Assembly (NCBI RefSeq): GCF_004120195.1
Contig: NZ_SCHN01000005.1
Location: 372,001-436,000, forward strand
Reading direction: 5' to 3'
DNA: 64,000 nt
DNA from: Enterovibrio baiacu
Lineage (GTDB): Bacteria; Pseudomonadota; Gammaproteobacteria; Enterobacterales; Vibrionaceae
A program made the translations under genes and the position numbers. This document shows positions 19,001 through 26,613 of the stretch, one piece after another (the first letter of the stretch is position 1; each line of letters opens with the position of its first letter). Under the pieces are notes generated by a model. That model did no database searches, had not been told where the DNA came from, and saw nothing but the letters and a program-made list of their open reading frames with translations.

Positions 19001-20075
19001 CGCCGCCAATTAAATGCAGCTTTTCATTTCTCACACAATAAATGGCGGAGTAAGGGATCTCAAAGCGTTGTGAAAAGAAAGTCGGCACTTCAATGCCAAG
19101 CGAACGCGTATCAGCACAACCACGGATCAAATCAGAGAAGGCCTTTATCTGGCGACTGAACTCAAACCGTTCCGCAATTTCTTCCAGCACCGTATTTTGC
19201 GCTGAAGCGAGGTCTTTCAGCTCACCTTGGCTTTCAACATCCAGCTTGAATTCGAATTCTTTATCTTTCACTTTGCTGACGATCGTGCTTCGGATGTTAT
19301 CCAGTGGTTTCAGGAAACGCACCCAAAGCAATATCGTGGTGGCAGCAACCGAAATGATCAGCAAATATGCCATCGAAATGACGATGCCATCCATGTTGCG
19401 TTTGCTTTGCGTCAGTCTGTCTAATTCTGCGCGGGTGCTTTTATCAATCGTGTCGTAGAAAGCACCAATCGGGCCCATTATCTTGTTTTTTGCGTGGATG
19501 TAATCAGGGCCAAACAGCATTTGCCGAGCGAGTTCAGGATCAGGCAATACACGCTCGATACCACGTGCTGTGCGTTTACGTCCTTGGATAAGATCCATGG
19601 CTGTCTGTTCAATGGTGATCAAATCTTGAGAGCGCGAAAGCGCTTGGTTCAAAAACGCCAAATGCGCTTCGCTAATACCTACATTGCGTAATCGACTGAC
19701 CAAGGAAGGATAATCGGGGCGAATCGGGATCTCAGGCTGAGTCACTTCGTAGCTAGGGTCAGAAAGCTGTGCCCAGTAGTCAAAGTTGTACCCAGATGGC
19801 ATGGGTAACTGACCATCTCGCACCGCTTTGACCTGTTCGAACAAATAGCGCCACCGATTATTTGTGGTGACAGAGTAGTTGCGCGCAAATTGCGTTAGCA
19901 AGTCAGAACTTTGTTTAAGTTCAACGGCTAAGGCATATTGTTGATGACGTTGCTCATAAATCTCATTGATGTCTTCACTCAACGCTTCAGAGCGGATTAC
20001 TGCAAAAATGATGGAGGCGCCTAGAAAAAGAATGAATCCCATGAAGGCAAAATATACGTGCCGAATTGATCTCAT
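16023..20075 (-). CDS. Hybrid sensor histidine kinase (GAF-PAS-HisKA-HATPase-REC-REC-Hpt)
   Basis: 1350 residues; ATG at 20075 with GGAGA 5 nt upstream. Layout: TM1 about 7-27, a ~200-residue periplasmic sensor, TM2 about 232-252, HAMP-like linker, GAF-like domain (about 315-450), PAS (about 475-595), HisKA with His616 (SHEIRTP), HATPase_c (about 725-845), receiver 1 with Asp907, receiver 2 with Asp1051, and an Hpt domain with His1203 (HSLKGAAA). All four phosphorelay residues are present, so it should run a complete His-Asp-His relay and pass phosphate to an unlinked regulator. No response regulator is encoded beside it. Monocistronic. Confidence 0.92.
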   Translation of the reverse strand: MRSIRHVYFAFMGFILFLGASIIFAVIRSEALSEDINEIYEQRHQQYALAVELKQSSDLLTQFARNYSVTTNNRWRYLFEQVKAVRDGQLPMPSGYNFDYWAQLSDPSYEVTQPEIPIRPDYPSLVSRLRNVGISEAHLAFLNQALSRSQDLITIEQTAMDLIQGRKRTARGIERVLPDPELARQMLFGPDYIHAKNKIMGPIGAFYDTIDKSTRAELDRLTQSKRNMDGIVISMAYLLIISVAATTILLWVRFLKPLDNIRSTIVSKVKDKEFEFKLDVESQGELKDLASAQNTVLEEIAERFEFSRQIKAFSDLIRGCADTRSLGIEVPTFFSQRFEIPYSAIYCVRNEKLHLIGGVGVDEQTKVMEAESVSFHRTIIRTKEFLRIRNQDEKFTLMLPAGLLKLEEMYFIPLFVNSEMVGVLELGSVRVLSDKEIDWLSEAQEDLAVGIQLTINAELQLEAERRISEQLKLNQQIINAIPNPTYFRDTEGKYIGVNDAFTDFLGLFFVDVVDKSPDELFKDDVATMFEEKEKALLENPGSHVYDIELANAEGDVRILTVYEATYYGGDGQPLGIVGLFVDVTTQKRLETDLIAAKDQATEASKAKGEFLANMSHEIRTPMNAILGMSHLALLTDLNDKQRNYVGNIEKAGKSLLGIINDILDFSKIEAGKLSVEHIEFRFSEVLDNISNIISVKAKEKDLELIFDIDPDLPDDLVGDPLRLGQIIINLTGNSVKFTDSGEIIIRARKVSDGDEVVEIQFDIEDTGIGMSDEQMARLFQSFSQADGSITRKYGGTGLGLTISKSFVELMGGRIWVESETGKGSTFSFTIRCGRSDSSIKEQVAKSTILNDKRVLVVDDNQASRDIMYALLDNLDLRVAAVSNGEEAVFEVENACKGNDGFDVVVMDWKMPGINGDEATMQIQGLPLNKMPKVILASAYGEDAGLITDDMQDLFDATLVKPINPSSLFDALMEAFGKEELKLVNARDIEEKSSVVYDFTGLNILLVEDNMINQEVAKGILETYNPSIEVADNGQIALDRVQEKAFDIVLMDMQMPVMDGVTATQKIREIESLSGLPIVAMTANAMERDVKQCKEAGMNDHVSKPIDVDELISAIHKWTSASRDAVKSSVEANEKKETEPQVHDLNDIDPLVLDANEGIRRIGGNTVAYWKVMTAFVESKLAKIDTIREDIAQENREDVEMFAHSLKGAAANVSAKGLAVLAGNLEDQAGSDGRMEASLMDKIQATLLEIQQYIPSDEPVEQKPEEAAFAGYTPREFRIELEQLKILLNNFDTQAVDFVTGIKESSKSMDVDLAPVEDAIRKFEYEVAAKKLEIVLESLGMDEEENTPTLF

Positions 20076-20280
20076 TTCGTCTCCGAAAATCTTATGTTCG
20101 TGACATCTGTTTTATATAAGCGTAGACGGCGACATTCGGTTGATAAAGTGAGAAAAAGCAAAAGCCTGTTTGGTTCTACATTTATACTAAAATCGGTTTA
20201 CCCATTACTTGCAGAAAACGGTAACCTCGAATAGGAAATTCGAAAATTCGCAAAATGATGTAAAACACAAAGGAGCGGTT

Positions 20281-21165
20281 GTGTCGCCTATTTATAAAGG
20301 GACGTGGGCGATGCTTGTCGGCATTACCTTGCTGAGTGTCGACAGTTTATTGATTCGATTAATACATTCTTCAGAATGGACACTGCTTTTTTGGCGCGGG
20401 CTATTTTCCGTCGTTTTAATTTTGTCTGTCATGCTAACCCTTCAGACCAAAAGCACCATCGCCGCGATCAGAAAGCCAGATAAGTTTCTTTTTCTTGGCT
20501 CTTTTGCGTTTTCAATGTCGACGATTTGTTTTGTCCTCTCCATTGAAATGACGCAGGTTGCCAGCACATTAATCATCATTAATGTCAGCCCCTTAATCAG
20601 TGCCCTGCTCGCCTACGTTTTCCTCAAAGAGCGTGTTGATCGACGCACCTTATTCGCCATTGTCGCGGCGACCGCTGGCATCATGTTTGTGTTTAGCGAC
20701 ACCGCATTGCCAGACGCGTCCTTGGGTAATTTGATGGCGCTGATCACGGCCTTTATGCTGGCCTCCTACTTCGTTATCTTGCGAAAAACCCAAAGCAAAA
20801 ACGCGCCACTTTACCTCGTGCTGGGCGGTTTTTTCACCATGGTGATCGCCCTCTTCGCGGGCGCGGAACCCTTCTCCCTCACCCAACAAGAATGGATATA
20901 TATCTTGATACTTTGTGTGGGTGTGGTGCCGCTGTCTTTCGTGCTGATCTCAATCGGCCCACGTTACTTACCTGCGGCTCACGCCAACCTGTTTATGCTT
21001 TTGGAGGCCATTCTGGGACCTTTGTTTGTGTGGTGGGGACTAGGGGAAGTACCGAGTCAAAACGTATTGATTGGCGGGGGCATTGTACTCCTGACGTTGG
21101 TGCTGTTCACCGTGTCTGCCGCCAACGAAAAACGCTCGCTCAATAAAAAAACCAGTACCGACTGA
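20281..21165 (+). CDS. EamA/DMT-superfamily permease
   Basis: 294 residues with about ten transmembrane helices in two EamA repeats. The start is the GTG at 20281, with AGGAG 5 nt upstream; an extension to a TTG at 20209 is in frame but would add a polar, ribosome-site-less segment. The loop FRGLFSV and the glutamate-containing segment FLKERVDRRTL match the drug/metabolite transporter pattern. The exported or imported substrate cannot be predicted. The terminator overlaps the stop codon. Confidence 0.85.
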   Translation: MSPIYKGTWAMLVGITLLSVDSLLIRLIHSSEWTLLFWRGLFSVVLILSVMLTLQTKSTIAAIRKPDKFLFLGSFAFSMSTICFVLSIEMTQVASTLIIINVSPLISALLAYVFLKERVDRRTLFAIVAATAGIMFVFSDTALPDASLGNLMALITAFMLASYFVILRKTQSKNAPLYLVLGGFFTMVIALFAGAEPFSLTQQEWIYILILCVGVVPLSFVLISIGPRYLPAAHANLFMLLEAILGPLFVWWGLGEVPSQNVLIGGGIVLLTLVLFTVSAANEKRSLNKKTSTD

Positions 21166-21177
21166 TACTGGTTTTTC
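21145..21177. terminator. Rho-independent terminator overlapping the EamA stop codon
   Basis: AAAAACCAGTA-ccgactga-TACTGGTTTTT; the TGA stop of the permease lies in the loop. Convergent with the J-domain gene. Confidence 0.8.
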
Positions 21178-21206
21178 AACCGTTAGCGTTCTTTAGGTCG
21201 GCAGTG

Positions 21207-21815
21207 TTACAAGCGAAGACTCTGCCAGGCTTCACACATGGTGCGGAACGTTGCAGCGTCGCCTTCTGGACGGTCAGGGTGCCACTTCAACGCCATCTTC
21301 CGCCATTGACGGCGTATCTCTAAATCGGATGCATCCACAGACAAGCCCAATGCGGACAAGGCGTTCTTGCGCTCAATCGTTGTCTCACTGCAATGCCCAA
21401 CATGCTGCTGATAGCGTTTCCAAAAAGAGGAAAGCAAATCACGCACGTCTTCAAGCTGCGCATCGTAGTTTTTCCAATCCATGTAGTATTCGCGCAACGG
21501 ATCATCGCGGTTGATTTCGTGTTGGACAAACCCTGAGCTTGCGCCGCGCCATTTTAATTGAATGTCCATCGACTCTACCTGCAACCACTGCTGAGGAAGC
21601 AGCATTTCTTGCAGTTGGTATAGGGCGTTCATGATGAGAAAATTACGCTTGAAGAGATCCAATTGTGGGTCATCGTCTAAATGATCCATGATGGTCTTCT
21701 TCTGCAGCTCAGACATCAGGTAGTGAACCTTCCAGCTTTGGTGAGATTCTTCGAGCACGCTCAGAATCGGCCAGATTAGGGGGTTATCAATGTCATCCCG
21801 TTGTTCAGCAAGCAT
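21207..21815 (-). CDS. DnaJ-related protein with C-terminal J domain
   Basis: 202 residues. The N-terminal ~140 residues match the DNA-J-related helical domain (NPLIWPILSVLEE, HYLMSELQ, LFKRNFLIMNALYQLQ). A compact J domain (about 152-202) ends the protein, with the HPD signature at residues 179-181 (KWHPDRPEG). It would act as a DnaK co-chaperone stimulating ATPase activity, with the N-terminal domain giving specificity. Members of this architecture are common in Vibrionaceae and uncharacterised. Single gene. Confidence 0.87.
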   Translation of the reverse strand: MLAEQRDDIDNPLIWPILSVLEESHQSWKVHYLMSELQKKTIMDHLDDDPQLDLFKRNFLIMNALYQLQEMLLPQQWLQVESMDIQLKWRGASSGFVQHEINRDDPLREYYMDWKNYDAQLEDVRDLLSSFWKRYQQHVGHCSETTIERKNALSALGLSVDASDLEIRRQWRKMALKWHPDRPEGDAATFRTMCEAWQSLRL

Positions 21816-22012
21816 ACTGCATATTCTCCTATCGACGACATGTCGTACATATAAGACATTAATCCATTATGCTGTGTATCGCCTGCGAATTTCCGTTCTT
21901 CTGCGCCGACTCACAGCTCTTTGCTCCTTAGCAGGATGTTTTCACTCCTACTGACAGAACACTCATTTGCTGTATTGAATGCATGCATAGTCGATGCCAA
22001 TCACGAGACAAA

Positions 22013-22031
22013 CTGTAAAAATATTTTACAG
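22013..22031. promoter_or_regulatory. 19-bp palindrome, candidate operator
   Basis: CTGTAAAA-ATA-TTTTACAG: perfect 8-bp arms around three bases, about 200 bp upstream of the J-domain gene and 40 bp past the gcvT terminator. No T-run follows, so it reads better as a protein-binding site than as a terminator. Confidence 0.4.
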
Positions 22032-22071
22032 CGTAAAAGGGGTGGTATTTAGGCCATTGAGTAGAAAAAGA

Positions 22072-22102
22072 AAAAGGCCAGTGATACGCACTGGCCTTTC
22101 TT
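22072..22102 (-). terminator. Rho-independent terminator of gcvT
   Basis: GGCCAGTG-cgtat-CACTGGCC on the minus strand followed by a TTTTTCTTTTT run. Confidence 0.85.
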
Positions 22103-22256
22103 TTCGGATCCGCTATCACGGATACAAGGTGTTCGCTTGAATTGCATAAAGCGGCAATTTTGTGACTCTTATTTGGCGTATTCACTGCCGTTTGCGTTTT
22201 TTTGACGCCAAAACGTCACGCCGCATTCTCTGTCAATTCAATGTCAGGCTGCGTGA

Positions 22257-23375
22257 TCAGCCGCGATAGTAGCGCTGTGGCACGAATGGCATCTTTTCGA
22301 TGGTCATCGGCAACTTCTTACCGCGCACCTCTGCAAACACTTCTGTGCCAATCACAGCCAACGAGGTTGAAACATACCCCATTGCGACAGGCTGGCCTTT
22401 CGTTGGGCCAAACGTGCCGCTGGTGACCACACCGATTTCATTGTCATCTGCGTCAAACAGCACCGCACCTTCACGAACAGGCGCTTTACTGCCGCCCAAC
22501 AAACCCACACGCTTACGCGATACGTCTTTGGTTGCGATCTGATCGAGAATGATGTCTGCACCTGGGAATCCGCCCGCACGTTCACCGTCTGCACGGCGTG
22601 GCTTGCTCAGCGCCCACAGCAGGCTTGCTTCAACAGGTGTGGTTGTCGTGTCAATATCATGACCATACAGACATAAGCCACACTCAAGGCGCAGTGAGTC
22701 TCGCGCACCCAAGCCAATCCATTCCACGGCGTCATTTGCTAATAGCGCACGTGCAAACGCATCAGCGCTGTCTGCAGGAACAGAAATTTCGTAGCCATCT
22801 TCACCGGTGTAACCAGAACGGCTCACTAAACACTCAACACCACCCAAATCCATTGATGCGGCATCCATGAACACCATGTCAGCAACCGCAGGATTGAGCG
22901 TCGCAAGCACGGTTGCAGCTTCAGGGCCTTGCAAAGCAAGCAGTGCTCGGTCTTCAATTTCTTCCAGTTGTACGTCATTTGGCAGATTGGCGCGAAGGTG
23001 TGCAATATCTTGCGCTTTACACGCGGCATTCACGACAACAAACAAATGATCGCCAAAGTTTGTCACCATCAGATCATCCATCAAGCCGCCCTGCTCGTTG
23101 GTGAACAATGCATAGCGTTGCTTACCGACAGGCAAATCAATGATATCGACAGGCACTAATGCTTCGAGTGCTTTTGCGGCATGTTCGCCATGTAAACGAA
23201 GTTGACCCATGTGCGACACATCAAACAGACCCGCATGTTCGCGGCAATGGATATGTTCTTTACGCACACCCAACTCGTATTGAACAGGCATGTCATAACC
23301 TGCAAATGGCACCATTTTGGCGCCCATTTCAATGTGTAGGGCATGTAACGGGGTTTTGAGAAGATCCTGTGACAT
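22257..23375 (-). CDS. gcvT: Glycine cleavage system T protein (aminomethyltransferase)
   Basis: 372 residues; GGAG 6 nt before the ATG. Full-length GcvT with the N-terminal PLHALHIEMGAKMVPFAGY, the folate-site region LFDVSHMGQ, SRSGYTGEDGYEI, the GLGARDSLRLECGLCLYGHD segment and the C-terminal barrel with GVVTSGTFGPT. It transfers the methylene group from aminomethyl-lipoyl GcvH to tetrahydrofolate and releases ammonia. It is read away from gcvH-gcvP, downstream of the XRE-cupin regulator gene in the same direction (118 bp gap). No glycine riboswitch is visible in the leader. Confidence 0.96.
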   Translation of the reverse strand: MSQDLLKTPLHALHIEMGAKMVPFAGYDMPVQYELGVRKEHIHCREHAGLFDVSHMGQLRLHGEHAAKALEALVPVDIIDLPVGKQRYALFTNEQGGLMDDLMVTNFGDHLFVVVNAACKAQDIAHLRANLPNDVQLEEIEDRALLALQGPEAATVLATLNPAVADMVFMDAASMDLGGVECLVSRSGYTGEDGYEISVPADSADAFARALLANDAVEWIGLGARDSLRLECGLCLYGHDIDTTTTPVEASLLWALSKPRRADGERAGGFPGADIILDQIATKDVSRKRVGLLGGSKAPVREGAVLFDADDNEIGVVTSGTFGPTKGQPVAMGYVSTSLAVIGTEVFAEVRGKKLPMTIEKMPFVPQRYYRG

Positions 23376-23493
23376 GTTTCACTCCATGATCATGGCAATA
23401 GCCGACTTACTGAGAAATTGTCCGCCGTGTGACGGGATGGTGTTTTGGTCATCCTTCAATGGTGAATGACCAACCTCTCTCAAGAGGCAAAAA

Positions 23494-24135
23494 TTAAGAA
23501 GCGGTTACCCAAAGAATGAGTGCATCTTCTTCGCTGGCAGACGTGAGCATGTGCCCCATCGCCGCGTCGTAATACACACTGTCACCTTCTTCTAAGGTAA
23601 TCGCCTCGTAGAATTCCGAATAAAAGACAATGCTGCCTTCGAGCACCAAGAGGAACTCTTCGCCATCGTGTCTTATCCACTCATCGTATTCGTCAAATGA
23701 GCGAGCATGCACACGGGACTTGAACGGAAACATCTTTTTGTTCGTCAGTTGCGTGGCAAGCAACTCGTGCTCATAAGTCGCCGTGGGTCGCGCCTTACCT
23801 TCACCTAAGCGCGTGATGTCGCGTCGTCCTGTTGCTTTTCGCTGTTTTGGCGGCGTGAACAATTGGGGAATGCCGATGTTCAGACCTGCAGCCAGCTTTT
23901 GCATCGCTTGAAAGGTTGGCGAAATCTGTTCGTTTTCGATTTTTGATAATGTCGATCTTGCCAGGCCCGTCAGTTTGCTCGCCTCTTCCAAGGTCAAGCC
24001 TCCCGCAGTACGGATCTCTTTCAGGCGCTCGCCCAATTTTAGGGGCGCAACGTGCGCATCACCGGTCGCACTCAAGCTTCCGCGTTCAACGGTTACTGAT
24101 GGATACACGTCTTGTGTATCTGTCTCTGTTGTCAT
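23494..24135 (-). CDS. XRE-family regulator with cupin domain
   Basis: 213 residues. The N-terminal helix-turn-helix (about 33-88) includes LKEIRTAGGLTLEEASKLTG and LARSTLSKIENEQISPT; a C-terminal cupin (about 140-208) includes DGEEFLLVLEGSIVFYSE and LEEGDSVYYDAAMGHML. XRE-cupin regulators bind a small metabolite in the cupin and usually repress adjacent catabolic genes. It lies between gcvT and the divergent sdaA-gcvH-gcvP operon, so control of glycine/serine catabolism is a strong positional inference. Two matching palindromes upstream (24237, 24520) are its likely operators, one implying autoregulation. Confidence 0.9.
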   Translation of the reverse strand: MTTETDTQDVYPSVTVERGSLSATGDAHVAPLKLGERLKEIRTAGGLTLEEASKLTGLARSTLSKIENEQISPTFQAMQKLAAGLNIGIPQLFTPPKQRKATGRRDITRLGEGKARPTATYEHELLATQLTNKKMFPFKSRVHARSFDEYDEWIRHDGEEFLLVLEGSIVFYSEFYEAITLEEGDSVYYDAAMGHMLTSASEEDALILWVTAS

Positions 24136-24236
24136 TCGACTCCCCTTTACATTGTCCCTTGGGCCGTCAGCGTGGGCTCATTCTTACACAGAGATTGTGC
24201 GAGCTGATAAGCGCAAGTTAACACTTTTAACAAAAA

Positions 24237-24252
24237 GTTTCCTATTGGAAAC
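24237..24252. promoter_or_regulatory. Candidate XRE-cupin operator, copy 1
   Basis: GTTTCC-TATT-GGAAAC, perfect 6-bp arms, about 100 bp upstream of the regulator's start. It matches the palindrome at 24520 in both arms and in centre length. Confidence 0.6.
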
Positions 24253-24519
24253 TCGCGCTAAAAACGTGCAGACATGCAATGAACCCTAACCAATTGAATT
24301 TACGTCAACCTATAACATCTGTGGCATTCACAAAAACACGGAAAAAGAACACCAGCAATATATTATTGATTTTAATGGATATTAATTATTTACATTGAAA
24401 TAACCGTTGCAATCATGGATGCCAAAGAGTAAAAAAGCAAACGTTTGCGCAAAAACGAAAACAAGAATGCTTCGCGTGGAAGTGTATTTCCAGAAATTGA
24501 CTAAGGGATCACATCGCGA

Positions 24520-24535
24520 GTTTCCTATAGGAAAT
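24520..24535. promoter_or_regulatory. Candidate XRE-cupin operator, copy 2
   Basis: GTTTCC-TATA-GGAAAT, about 150 bp upstream of sdaA. A weaker related element, TTTCCAGAAA, lies 25 bp before it at 24487-24496. Confidence 0.6.
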
Positions 24536-24633
24536 TTTGTTTTACGAAGTGCCATTACGTTTTGTATGTTACACAAATGTTGACGCCGGCAACGTATAAA
24601 AAGCCAATACTTAAATAATAGGCTCCGGACTGT

Positions 24634-24653
24634 CATCCCTCTTTAAAGGGATG
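24634..24653 (+). promoter_or_regulatory. Leader hairpin before sdaA
   Basis: CATCCC-tctttaaa-GGGATG ends 31 nt before the sdaA ATG, so it should lie in the untranslated leader close to the ribosome site. No T-run follows. It may modulate translation or merely be structure; no known riboswitch class fits. Confidence 0.35.
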
Positions 24654-24684
24654 GTGTGTACCCTACAAAACGAGGAGACGTGCA

Positions 24685-26085
24685 ATGAGTCATAGCATGT
24701 TTGACCTGTTCAAAATTGGCGTTGGCCCATCGAGTTCCCACACAGTTGGACCGATGGTGGCAACCGCCCGATTTGCTGCCAATCTTCGCGAAGATGCATT
24801 GCTCCACAATACACACAAGGTATCGATTGAGCTGTTTGGTTCATTAGCCTTGACGGGAAAGGGACACGCCACCGACGTTGCGTGTGTGATGGGATTAATG
24901 GGTGAATGGCCTGACACCATTAACTCAGACGACATTCCTACCATGTGCAAGATGGTAAAAGGGAGCAAAGAGCTGCCTCTCGACGGACATCGATTTATTC
25001 CGTTTGATTGGGATGTAGACTTGGTTTTCCATTTCGACCAAGTGTTGCCAGAACATCCAAATGGCATGACGTTGACCGCATTTGGTCAAAACGACGACAT
25101 TTTACTCTGCAAAACGTACTTCTCTGTCGGAGGCGGTTTTGTGGTTGAGAAAGGTGAAACTGATGCATTGGCCACAGATTTTTCGCCACCGAACACGTTT
25201 AGCAGTGCCGTTGAACTTCTCGAGCACTGTAAAACGCAAAACAAATCGATTGCCGACATCATGTTTGCCAATGAACTGGCGCGAGCCAAACATCAAGACA
25301 ACACGGCAACGATGGAAACGGTCAATCAACACATTGATGCGATTTGGCATGTCATGTCTGCGTGTATTGAACGCGGCATTGAGCAAGAAGGCACCCTGCC
25401 CGGTGGTTTACAGTTAAAACGCCGCGCGAAAAAATTGCACGAGTGCATTAAGCGCAAAGACACGGACGGTTTACCCGTTGATTCGAATGACTGGGTCAAC
25501 ATGTATGCCATGGCCGTAAATGAAGAAAACGCGGCTGGTGGACGCGTGGTGACAGCACCAACAAACGGTGCCGCGGGCGTTATCCCAGCAGTGCTGGCGT
25601 ACTACAACAAGTTTGTGTCGCCGAACAACATGGACGGTATCCGAACGTTCCTTGCCGTCGCAGCAGCGATTGGTTCGCTGTACAAGACCAACGCGTCGAT
25701 ATCCGCCGCAGAGGTAGGTTGCCAAGGTGAGATCGGCGTAGCCTGTTCCATGGCCGCAGCAGGCTTAGCCGCAGCAATGGGGGCGACCTCTGCACAAATT
25801 GAAAATGCCGCTGAAATCGGTATGGAACATAACTTAGGCCTGACGTGCGACCCCATTAATGGTTTGGTGCAAGTGCCCTGCATAGAGCGCAACACCATGG
25901 GCGCCGTGAAAGCCATTAATGCCACAAGGTTGGCGTTGAACGGCGATGGCGAGCACCATGTTTCACTCGATAGCGTCATCAAAACGATGCACGAAACAGG
26001 GCTCGACATGATGAGCAAGTACAAGGAAACCTCACAAGGTGGCCTTGCAACGAACACCATTGCCATCAATGTCGTCGCGTGTTGA
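24685..26085 (+). CDS. sdaA: L-serine ammonia-lyase (single-chain, iron-sulfur)
   Basis: 466 residues; GAGGAGA before the ATG. Single-polypeptide L-serine dehydratase with the beta domain first ([32 protein letters not shown]) and the alpha domain after about residue 190. The alpha domain carries [13 protein letters not shown] and the three 4Fe-4S cysteines Cys346 (EVGCQGE), Cys388 (LTCDP) and Cys399 (VPCIERN). It deaminates serine to pyruvate and ammonia. First gene of sdaA-gcvH-gcvP; serine made from glycine-derived C1 units by GlyA could thus be drained to pyruvate. No glyA is present in the cluster. Confidence 0.95.
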   Translation: MSHSMFDLFKIGVGPSSSHTVGPMVATARFAANLREDALLHNTHKVSIELFGSLALTGKGHATDVACVMGLMGEWPDTINSDDIPTMCKMVKGSKELPLDGHRFIPFDWDVDLVFHFDQVLPEHPNGMTLTAFGQNDDILLCKTYFSVGGGFVVEKGETDALATDFSPPNTFSSAVELLEHCKTQNKSIADIMFANELARAKHQDNTATMETVNQHIDAIWHVMSACIERGIEQEGTLPGGLQLKRRAKKLHECIKRKDTDGLPVDSNDWVNMYAMAVNEENAAGGRVVTAPTNGAAGVIPAVLAYYNKFVSPNNMDGIRTFLAVAAAIGSLYKTNASISAAEVGCQGEIGVACSMAAAGLAAAMGATSAQIENAAEIGMEHNLGLTCDPINGLVQVPCIERNTMGAVKAINATRLALNGDGEHHVSLDSVIKTMHETGLDMMSKYKETSQGGLATNTIAINVVAC

Positions 26086-26220
26086 ATCGCGAGCCATCAA
26101 GCAATACAGAATAGAAAACAACCAGCGCGCGGCAATCAGCGCGCTGAAAAGCACACAGAATCGGTATTTTTCGCTGAGTGAGCGAAGACGAATAACCACG
26201 TTTCAAACGGAGATGAAGAA

Positions 26221-26598
26221 ATGGATGCAACCCTGAAGTTTGCTGAGAGCCACGAGTGGGTAAAAGACAACGGTGACGGTACTGTAACCGTTGGCATTTC
26301 TGAGCACGCACAATCGCTTCTTGGCGATGTTGTTTTTGTGGATCTGCCTGAAGTGGGCAGTGAAGTGGAAGTGGGAGAAGGTTTCTCGTTAGTGGAATCA
26401 GTAAAAGCAGCTTCTGACATTTACGGACCAGTAAATGGCGAAGTGGTTGAAGTGAACGAAGATCTGGAAGACAGCCCAGAGCTTGTTAACGAAGCACCGT
26501 TTGAAGGTGGCTGGATTGCAAAAATCAAACTTGCTGAAGACAGCAACCTTGATCACTTGATGTCTGCTGACGCTTACCAAGAAACTATCGAAGACTAA
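26221..26598 (+). CDS. gcvH: Glycine cleavage system H protein
   Basis: 125 residues, the usual GcvH length. The lipoylation motif is SVKAASD, with Lys62 as the lipoyl-attachment residue. The hammerhead fold elements ([33 protein letters not shown]) are all present. It shuttles the aminomethyl group from GcvP to GcvT and electrons to dihydrolipoamide dehydrogenase (no lpd gene here). It lies 135 bp after sdaA and 15 bp before gcvP. Confidence 0.96.
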   Translation: MDATLKFAESHEWVKDNGDGTVTVGISEHAQSLLGDVVFVDLPEVGSEVEVGEGFSLVESVKAASDIYGPVNGEVVEVNEDLEDSPELVNEAPFEGGWIAKIKLAEDSNLDHLMSADAYQETIED

Positions 26599-26613
26599 TT
26601 CAGGACGACTGTC

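Larger units (their letters stand above)
21816..22256. other. Intergenic region, no gene recognised
   Basis: 441 bp between two minus-strand genes. It holds a perfect palindrome at 22013-22031 and the gcvT terminator at 22072-22102. The one longer minus frame here runs through the terminator and is rejected. Confidence 0.4.
24136..24684. other. Divergent control region of the glycine/serine locus
   Basis: 549 bp between the XRE-cupin gene and sdaA. It contains two copies of a TTTCC/GGAAA palindrome and a hairpin in the sdaA leader. No ORF with a ribosome site and no glycine riboswitch core was recognised. Confidence 0.6.

Noticed and set aside
21928-22185. 85-codon minus frame between the J-domain gene and gcvT
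   Set aside because: It runs through the gcvT terminator hairpin and the palindrome, has no ribosome site and no family resemblance.
23376-23493. Possible glycine riboswitch in the gcvT leader
   Set aside because: The conserved glycine-aptamer core words were not found on reading the strand; only a covariance search could exclude a divergent form.
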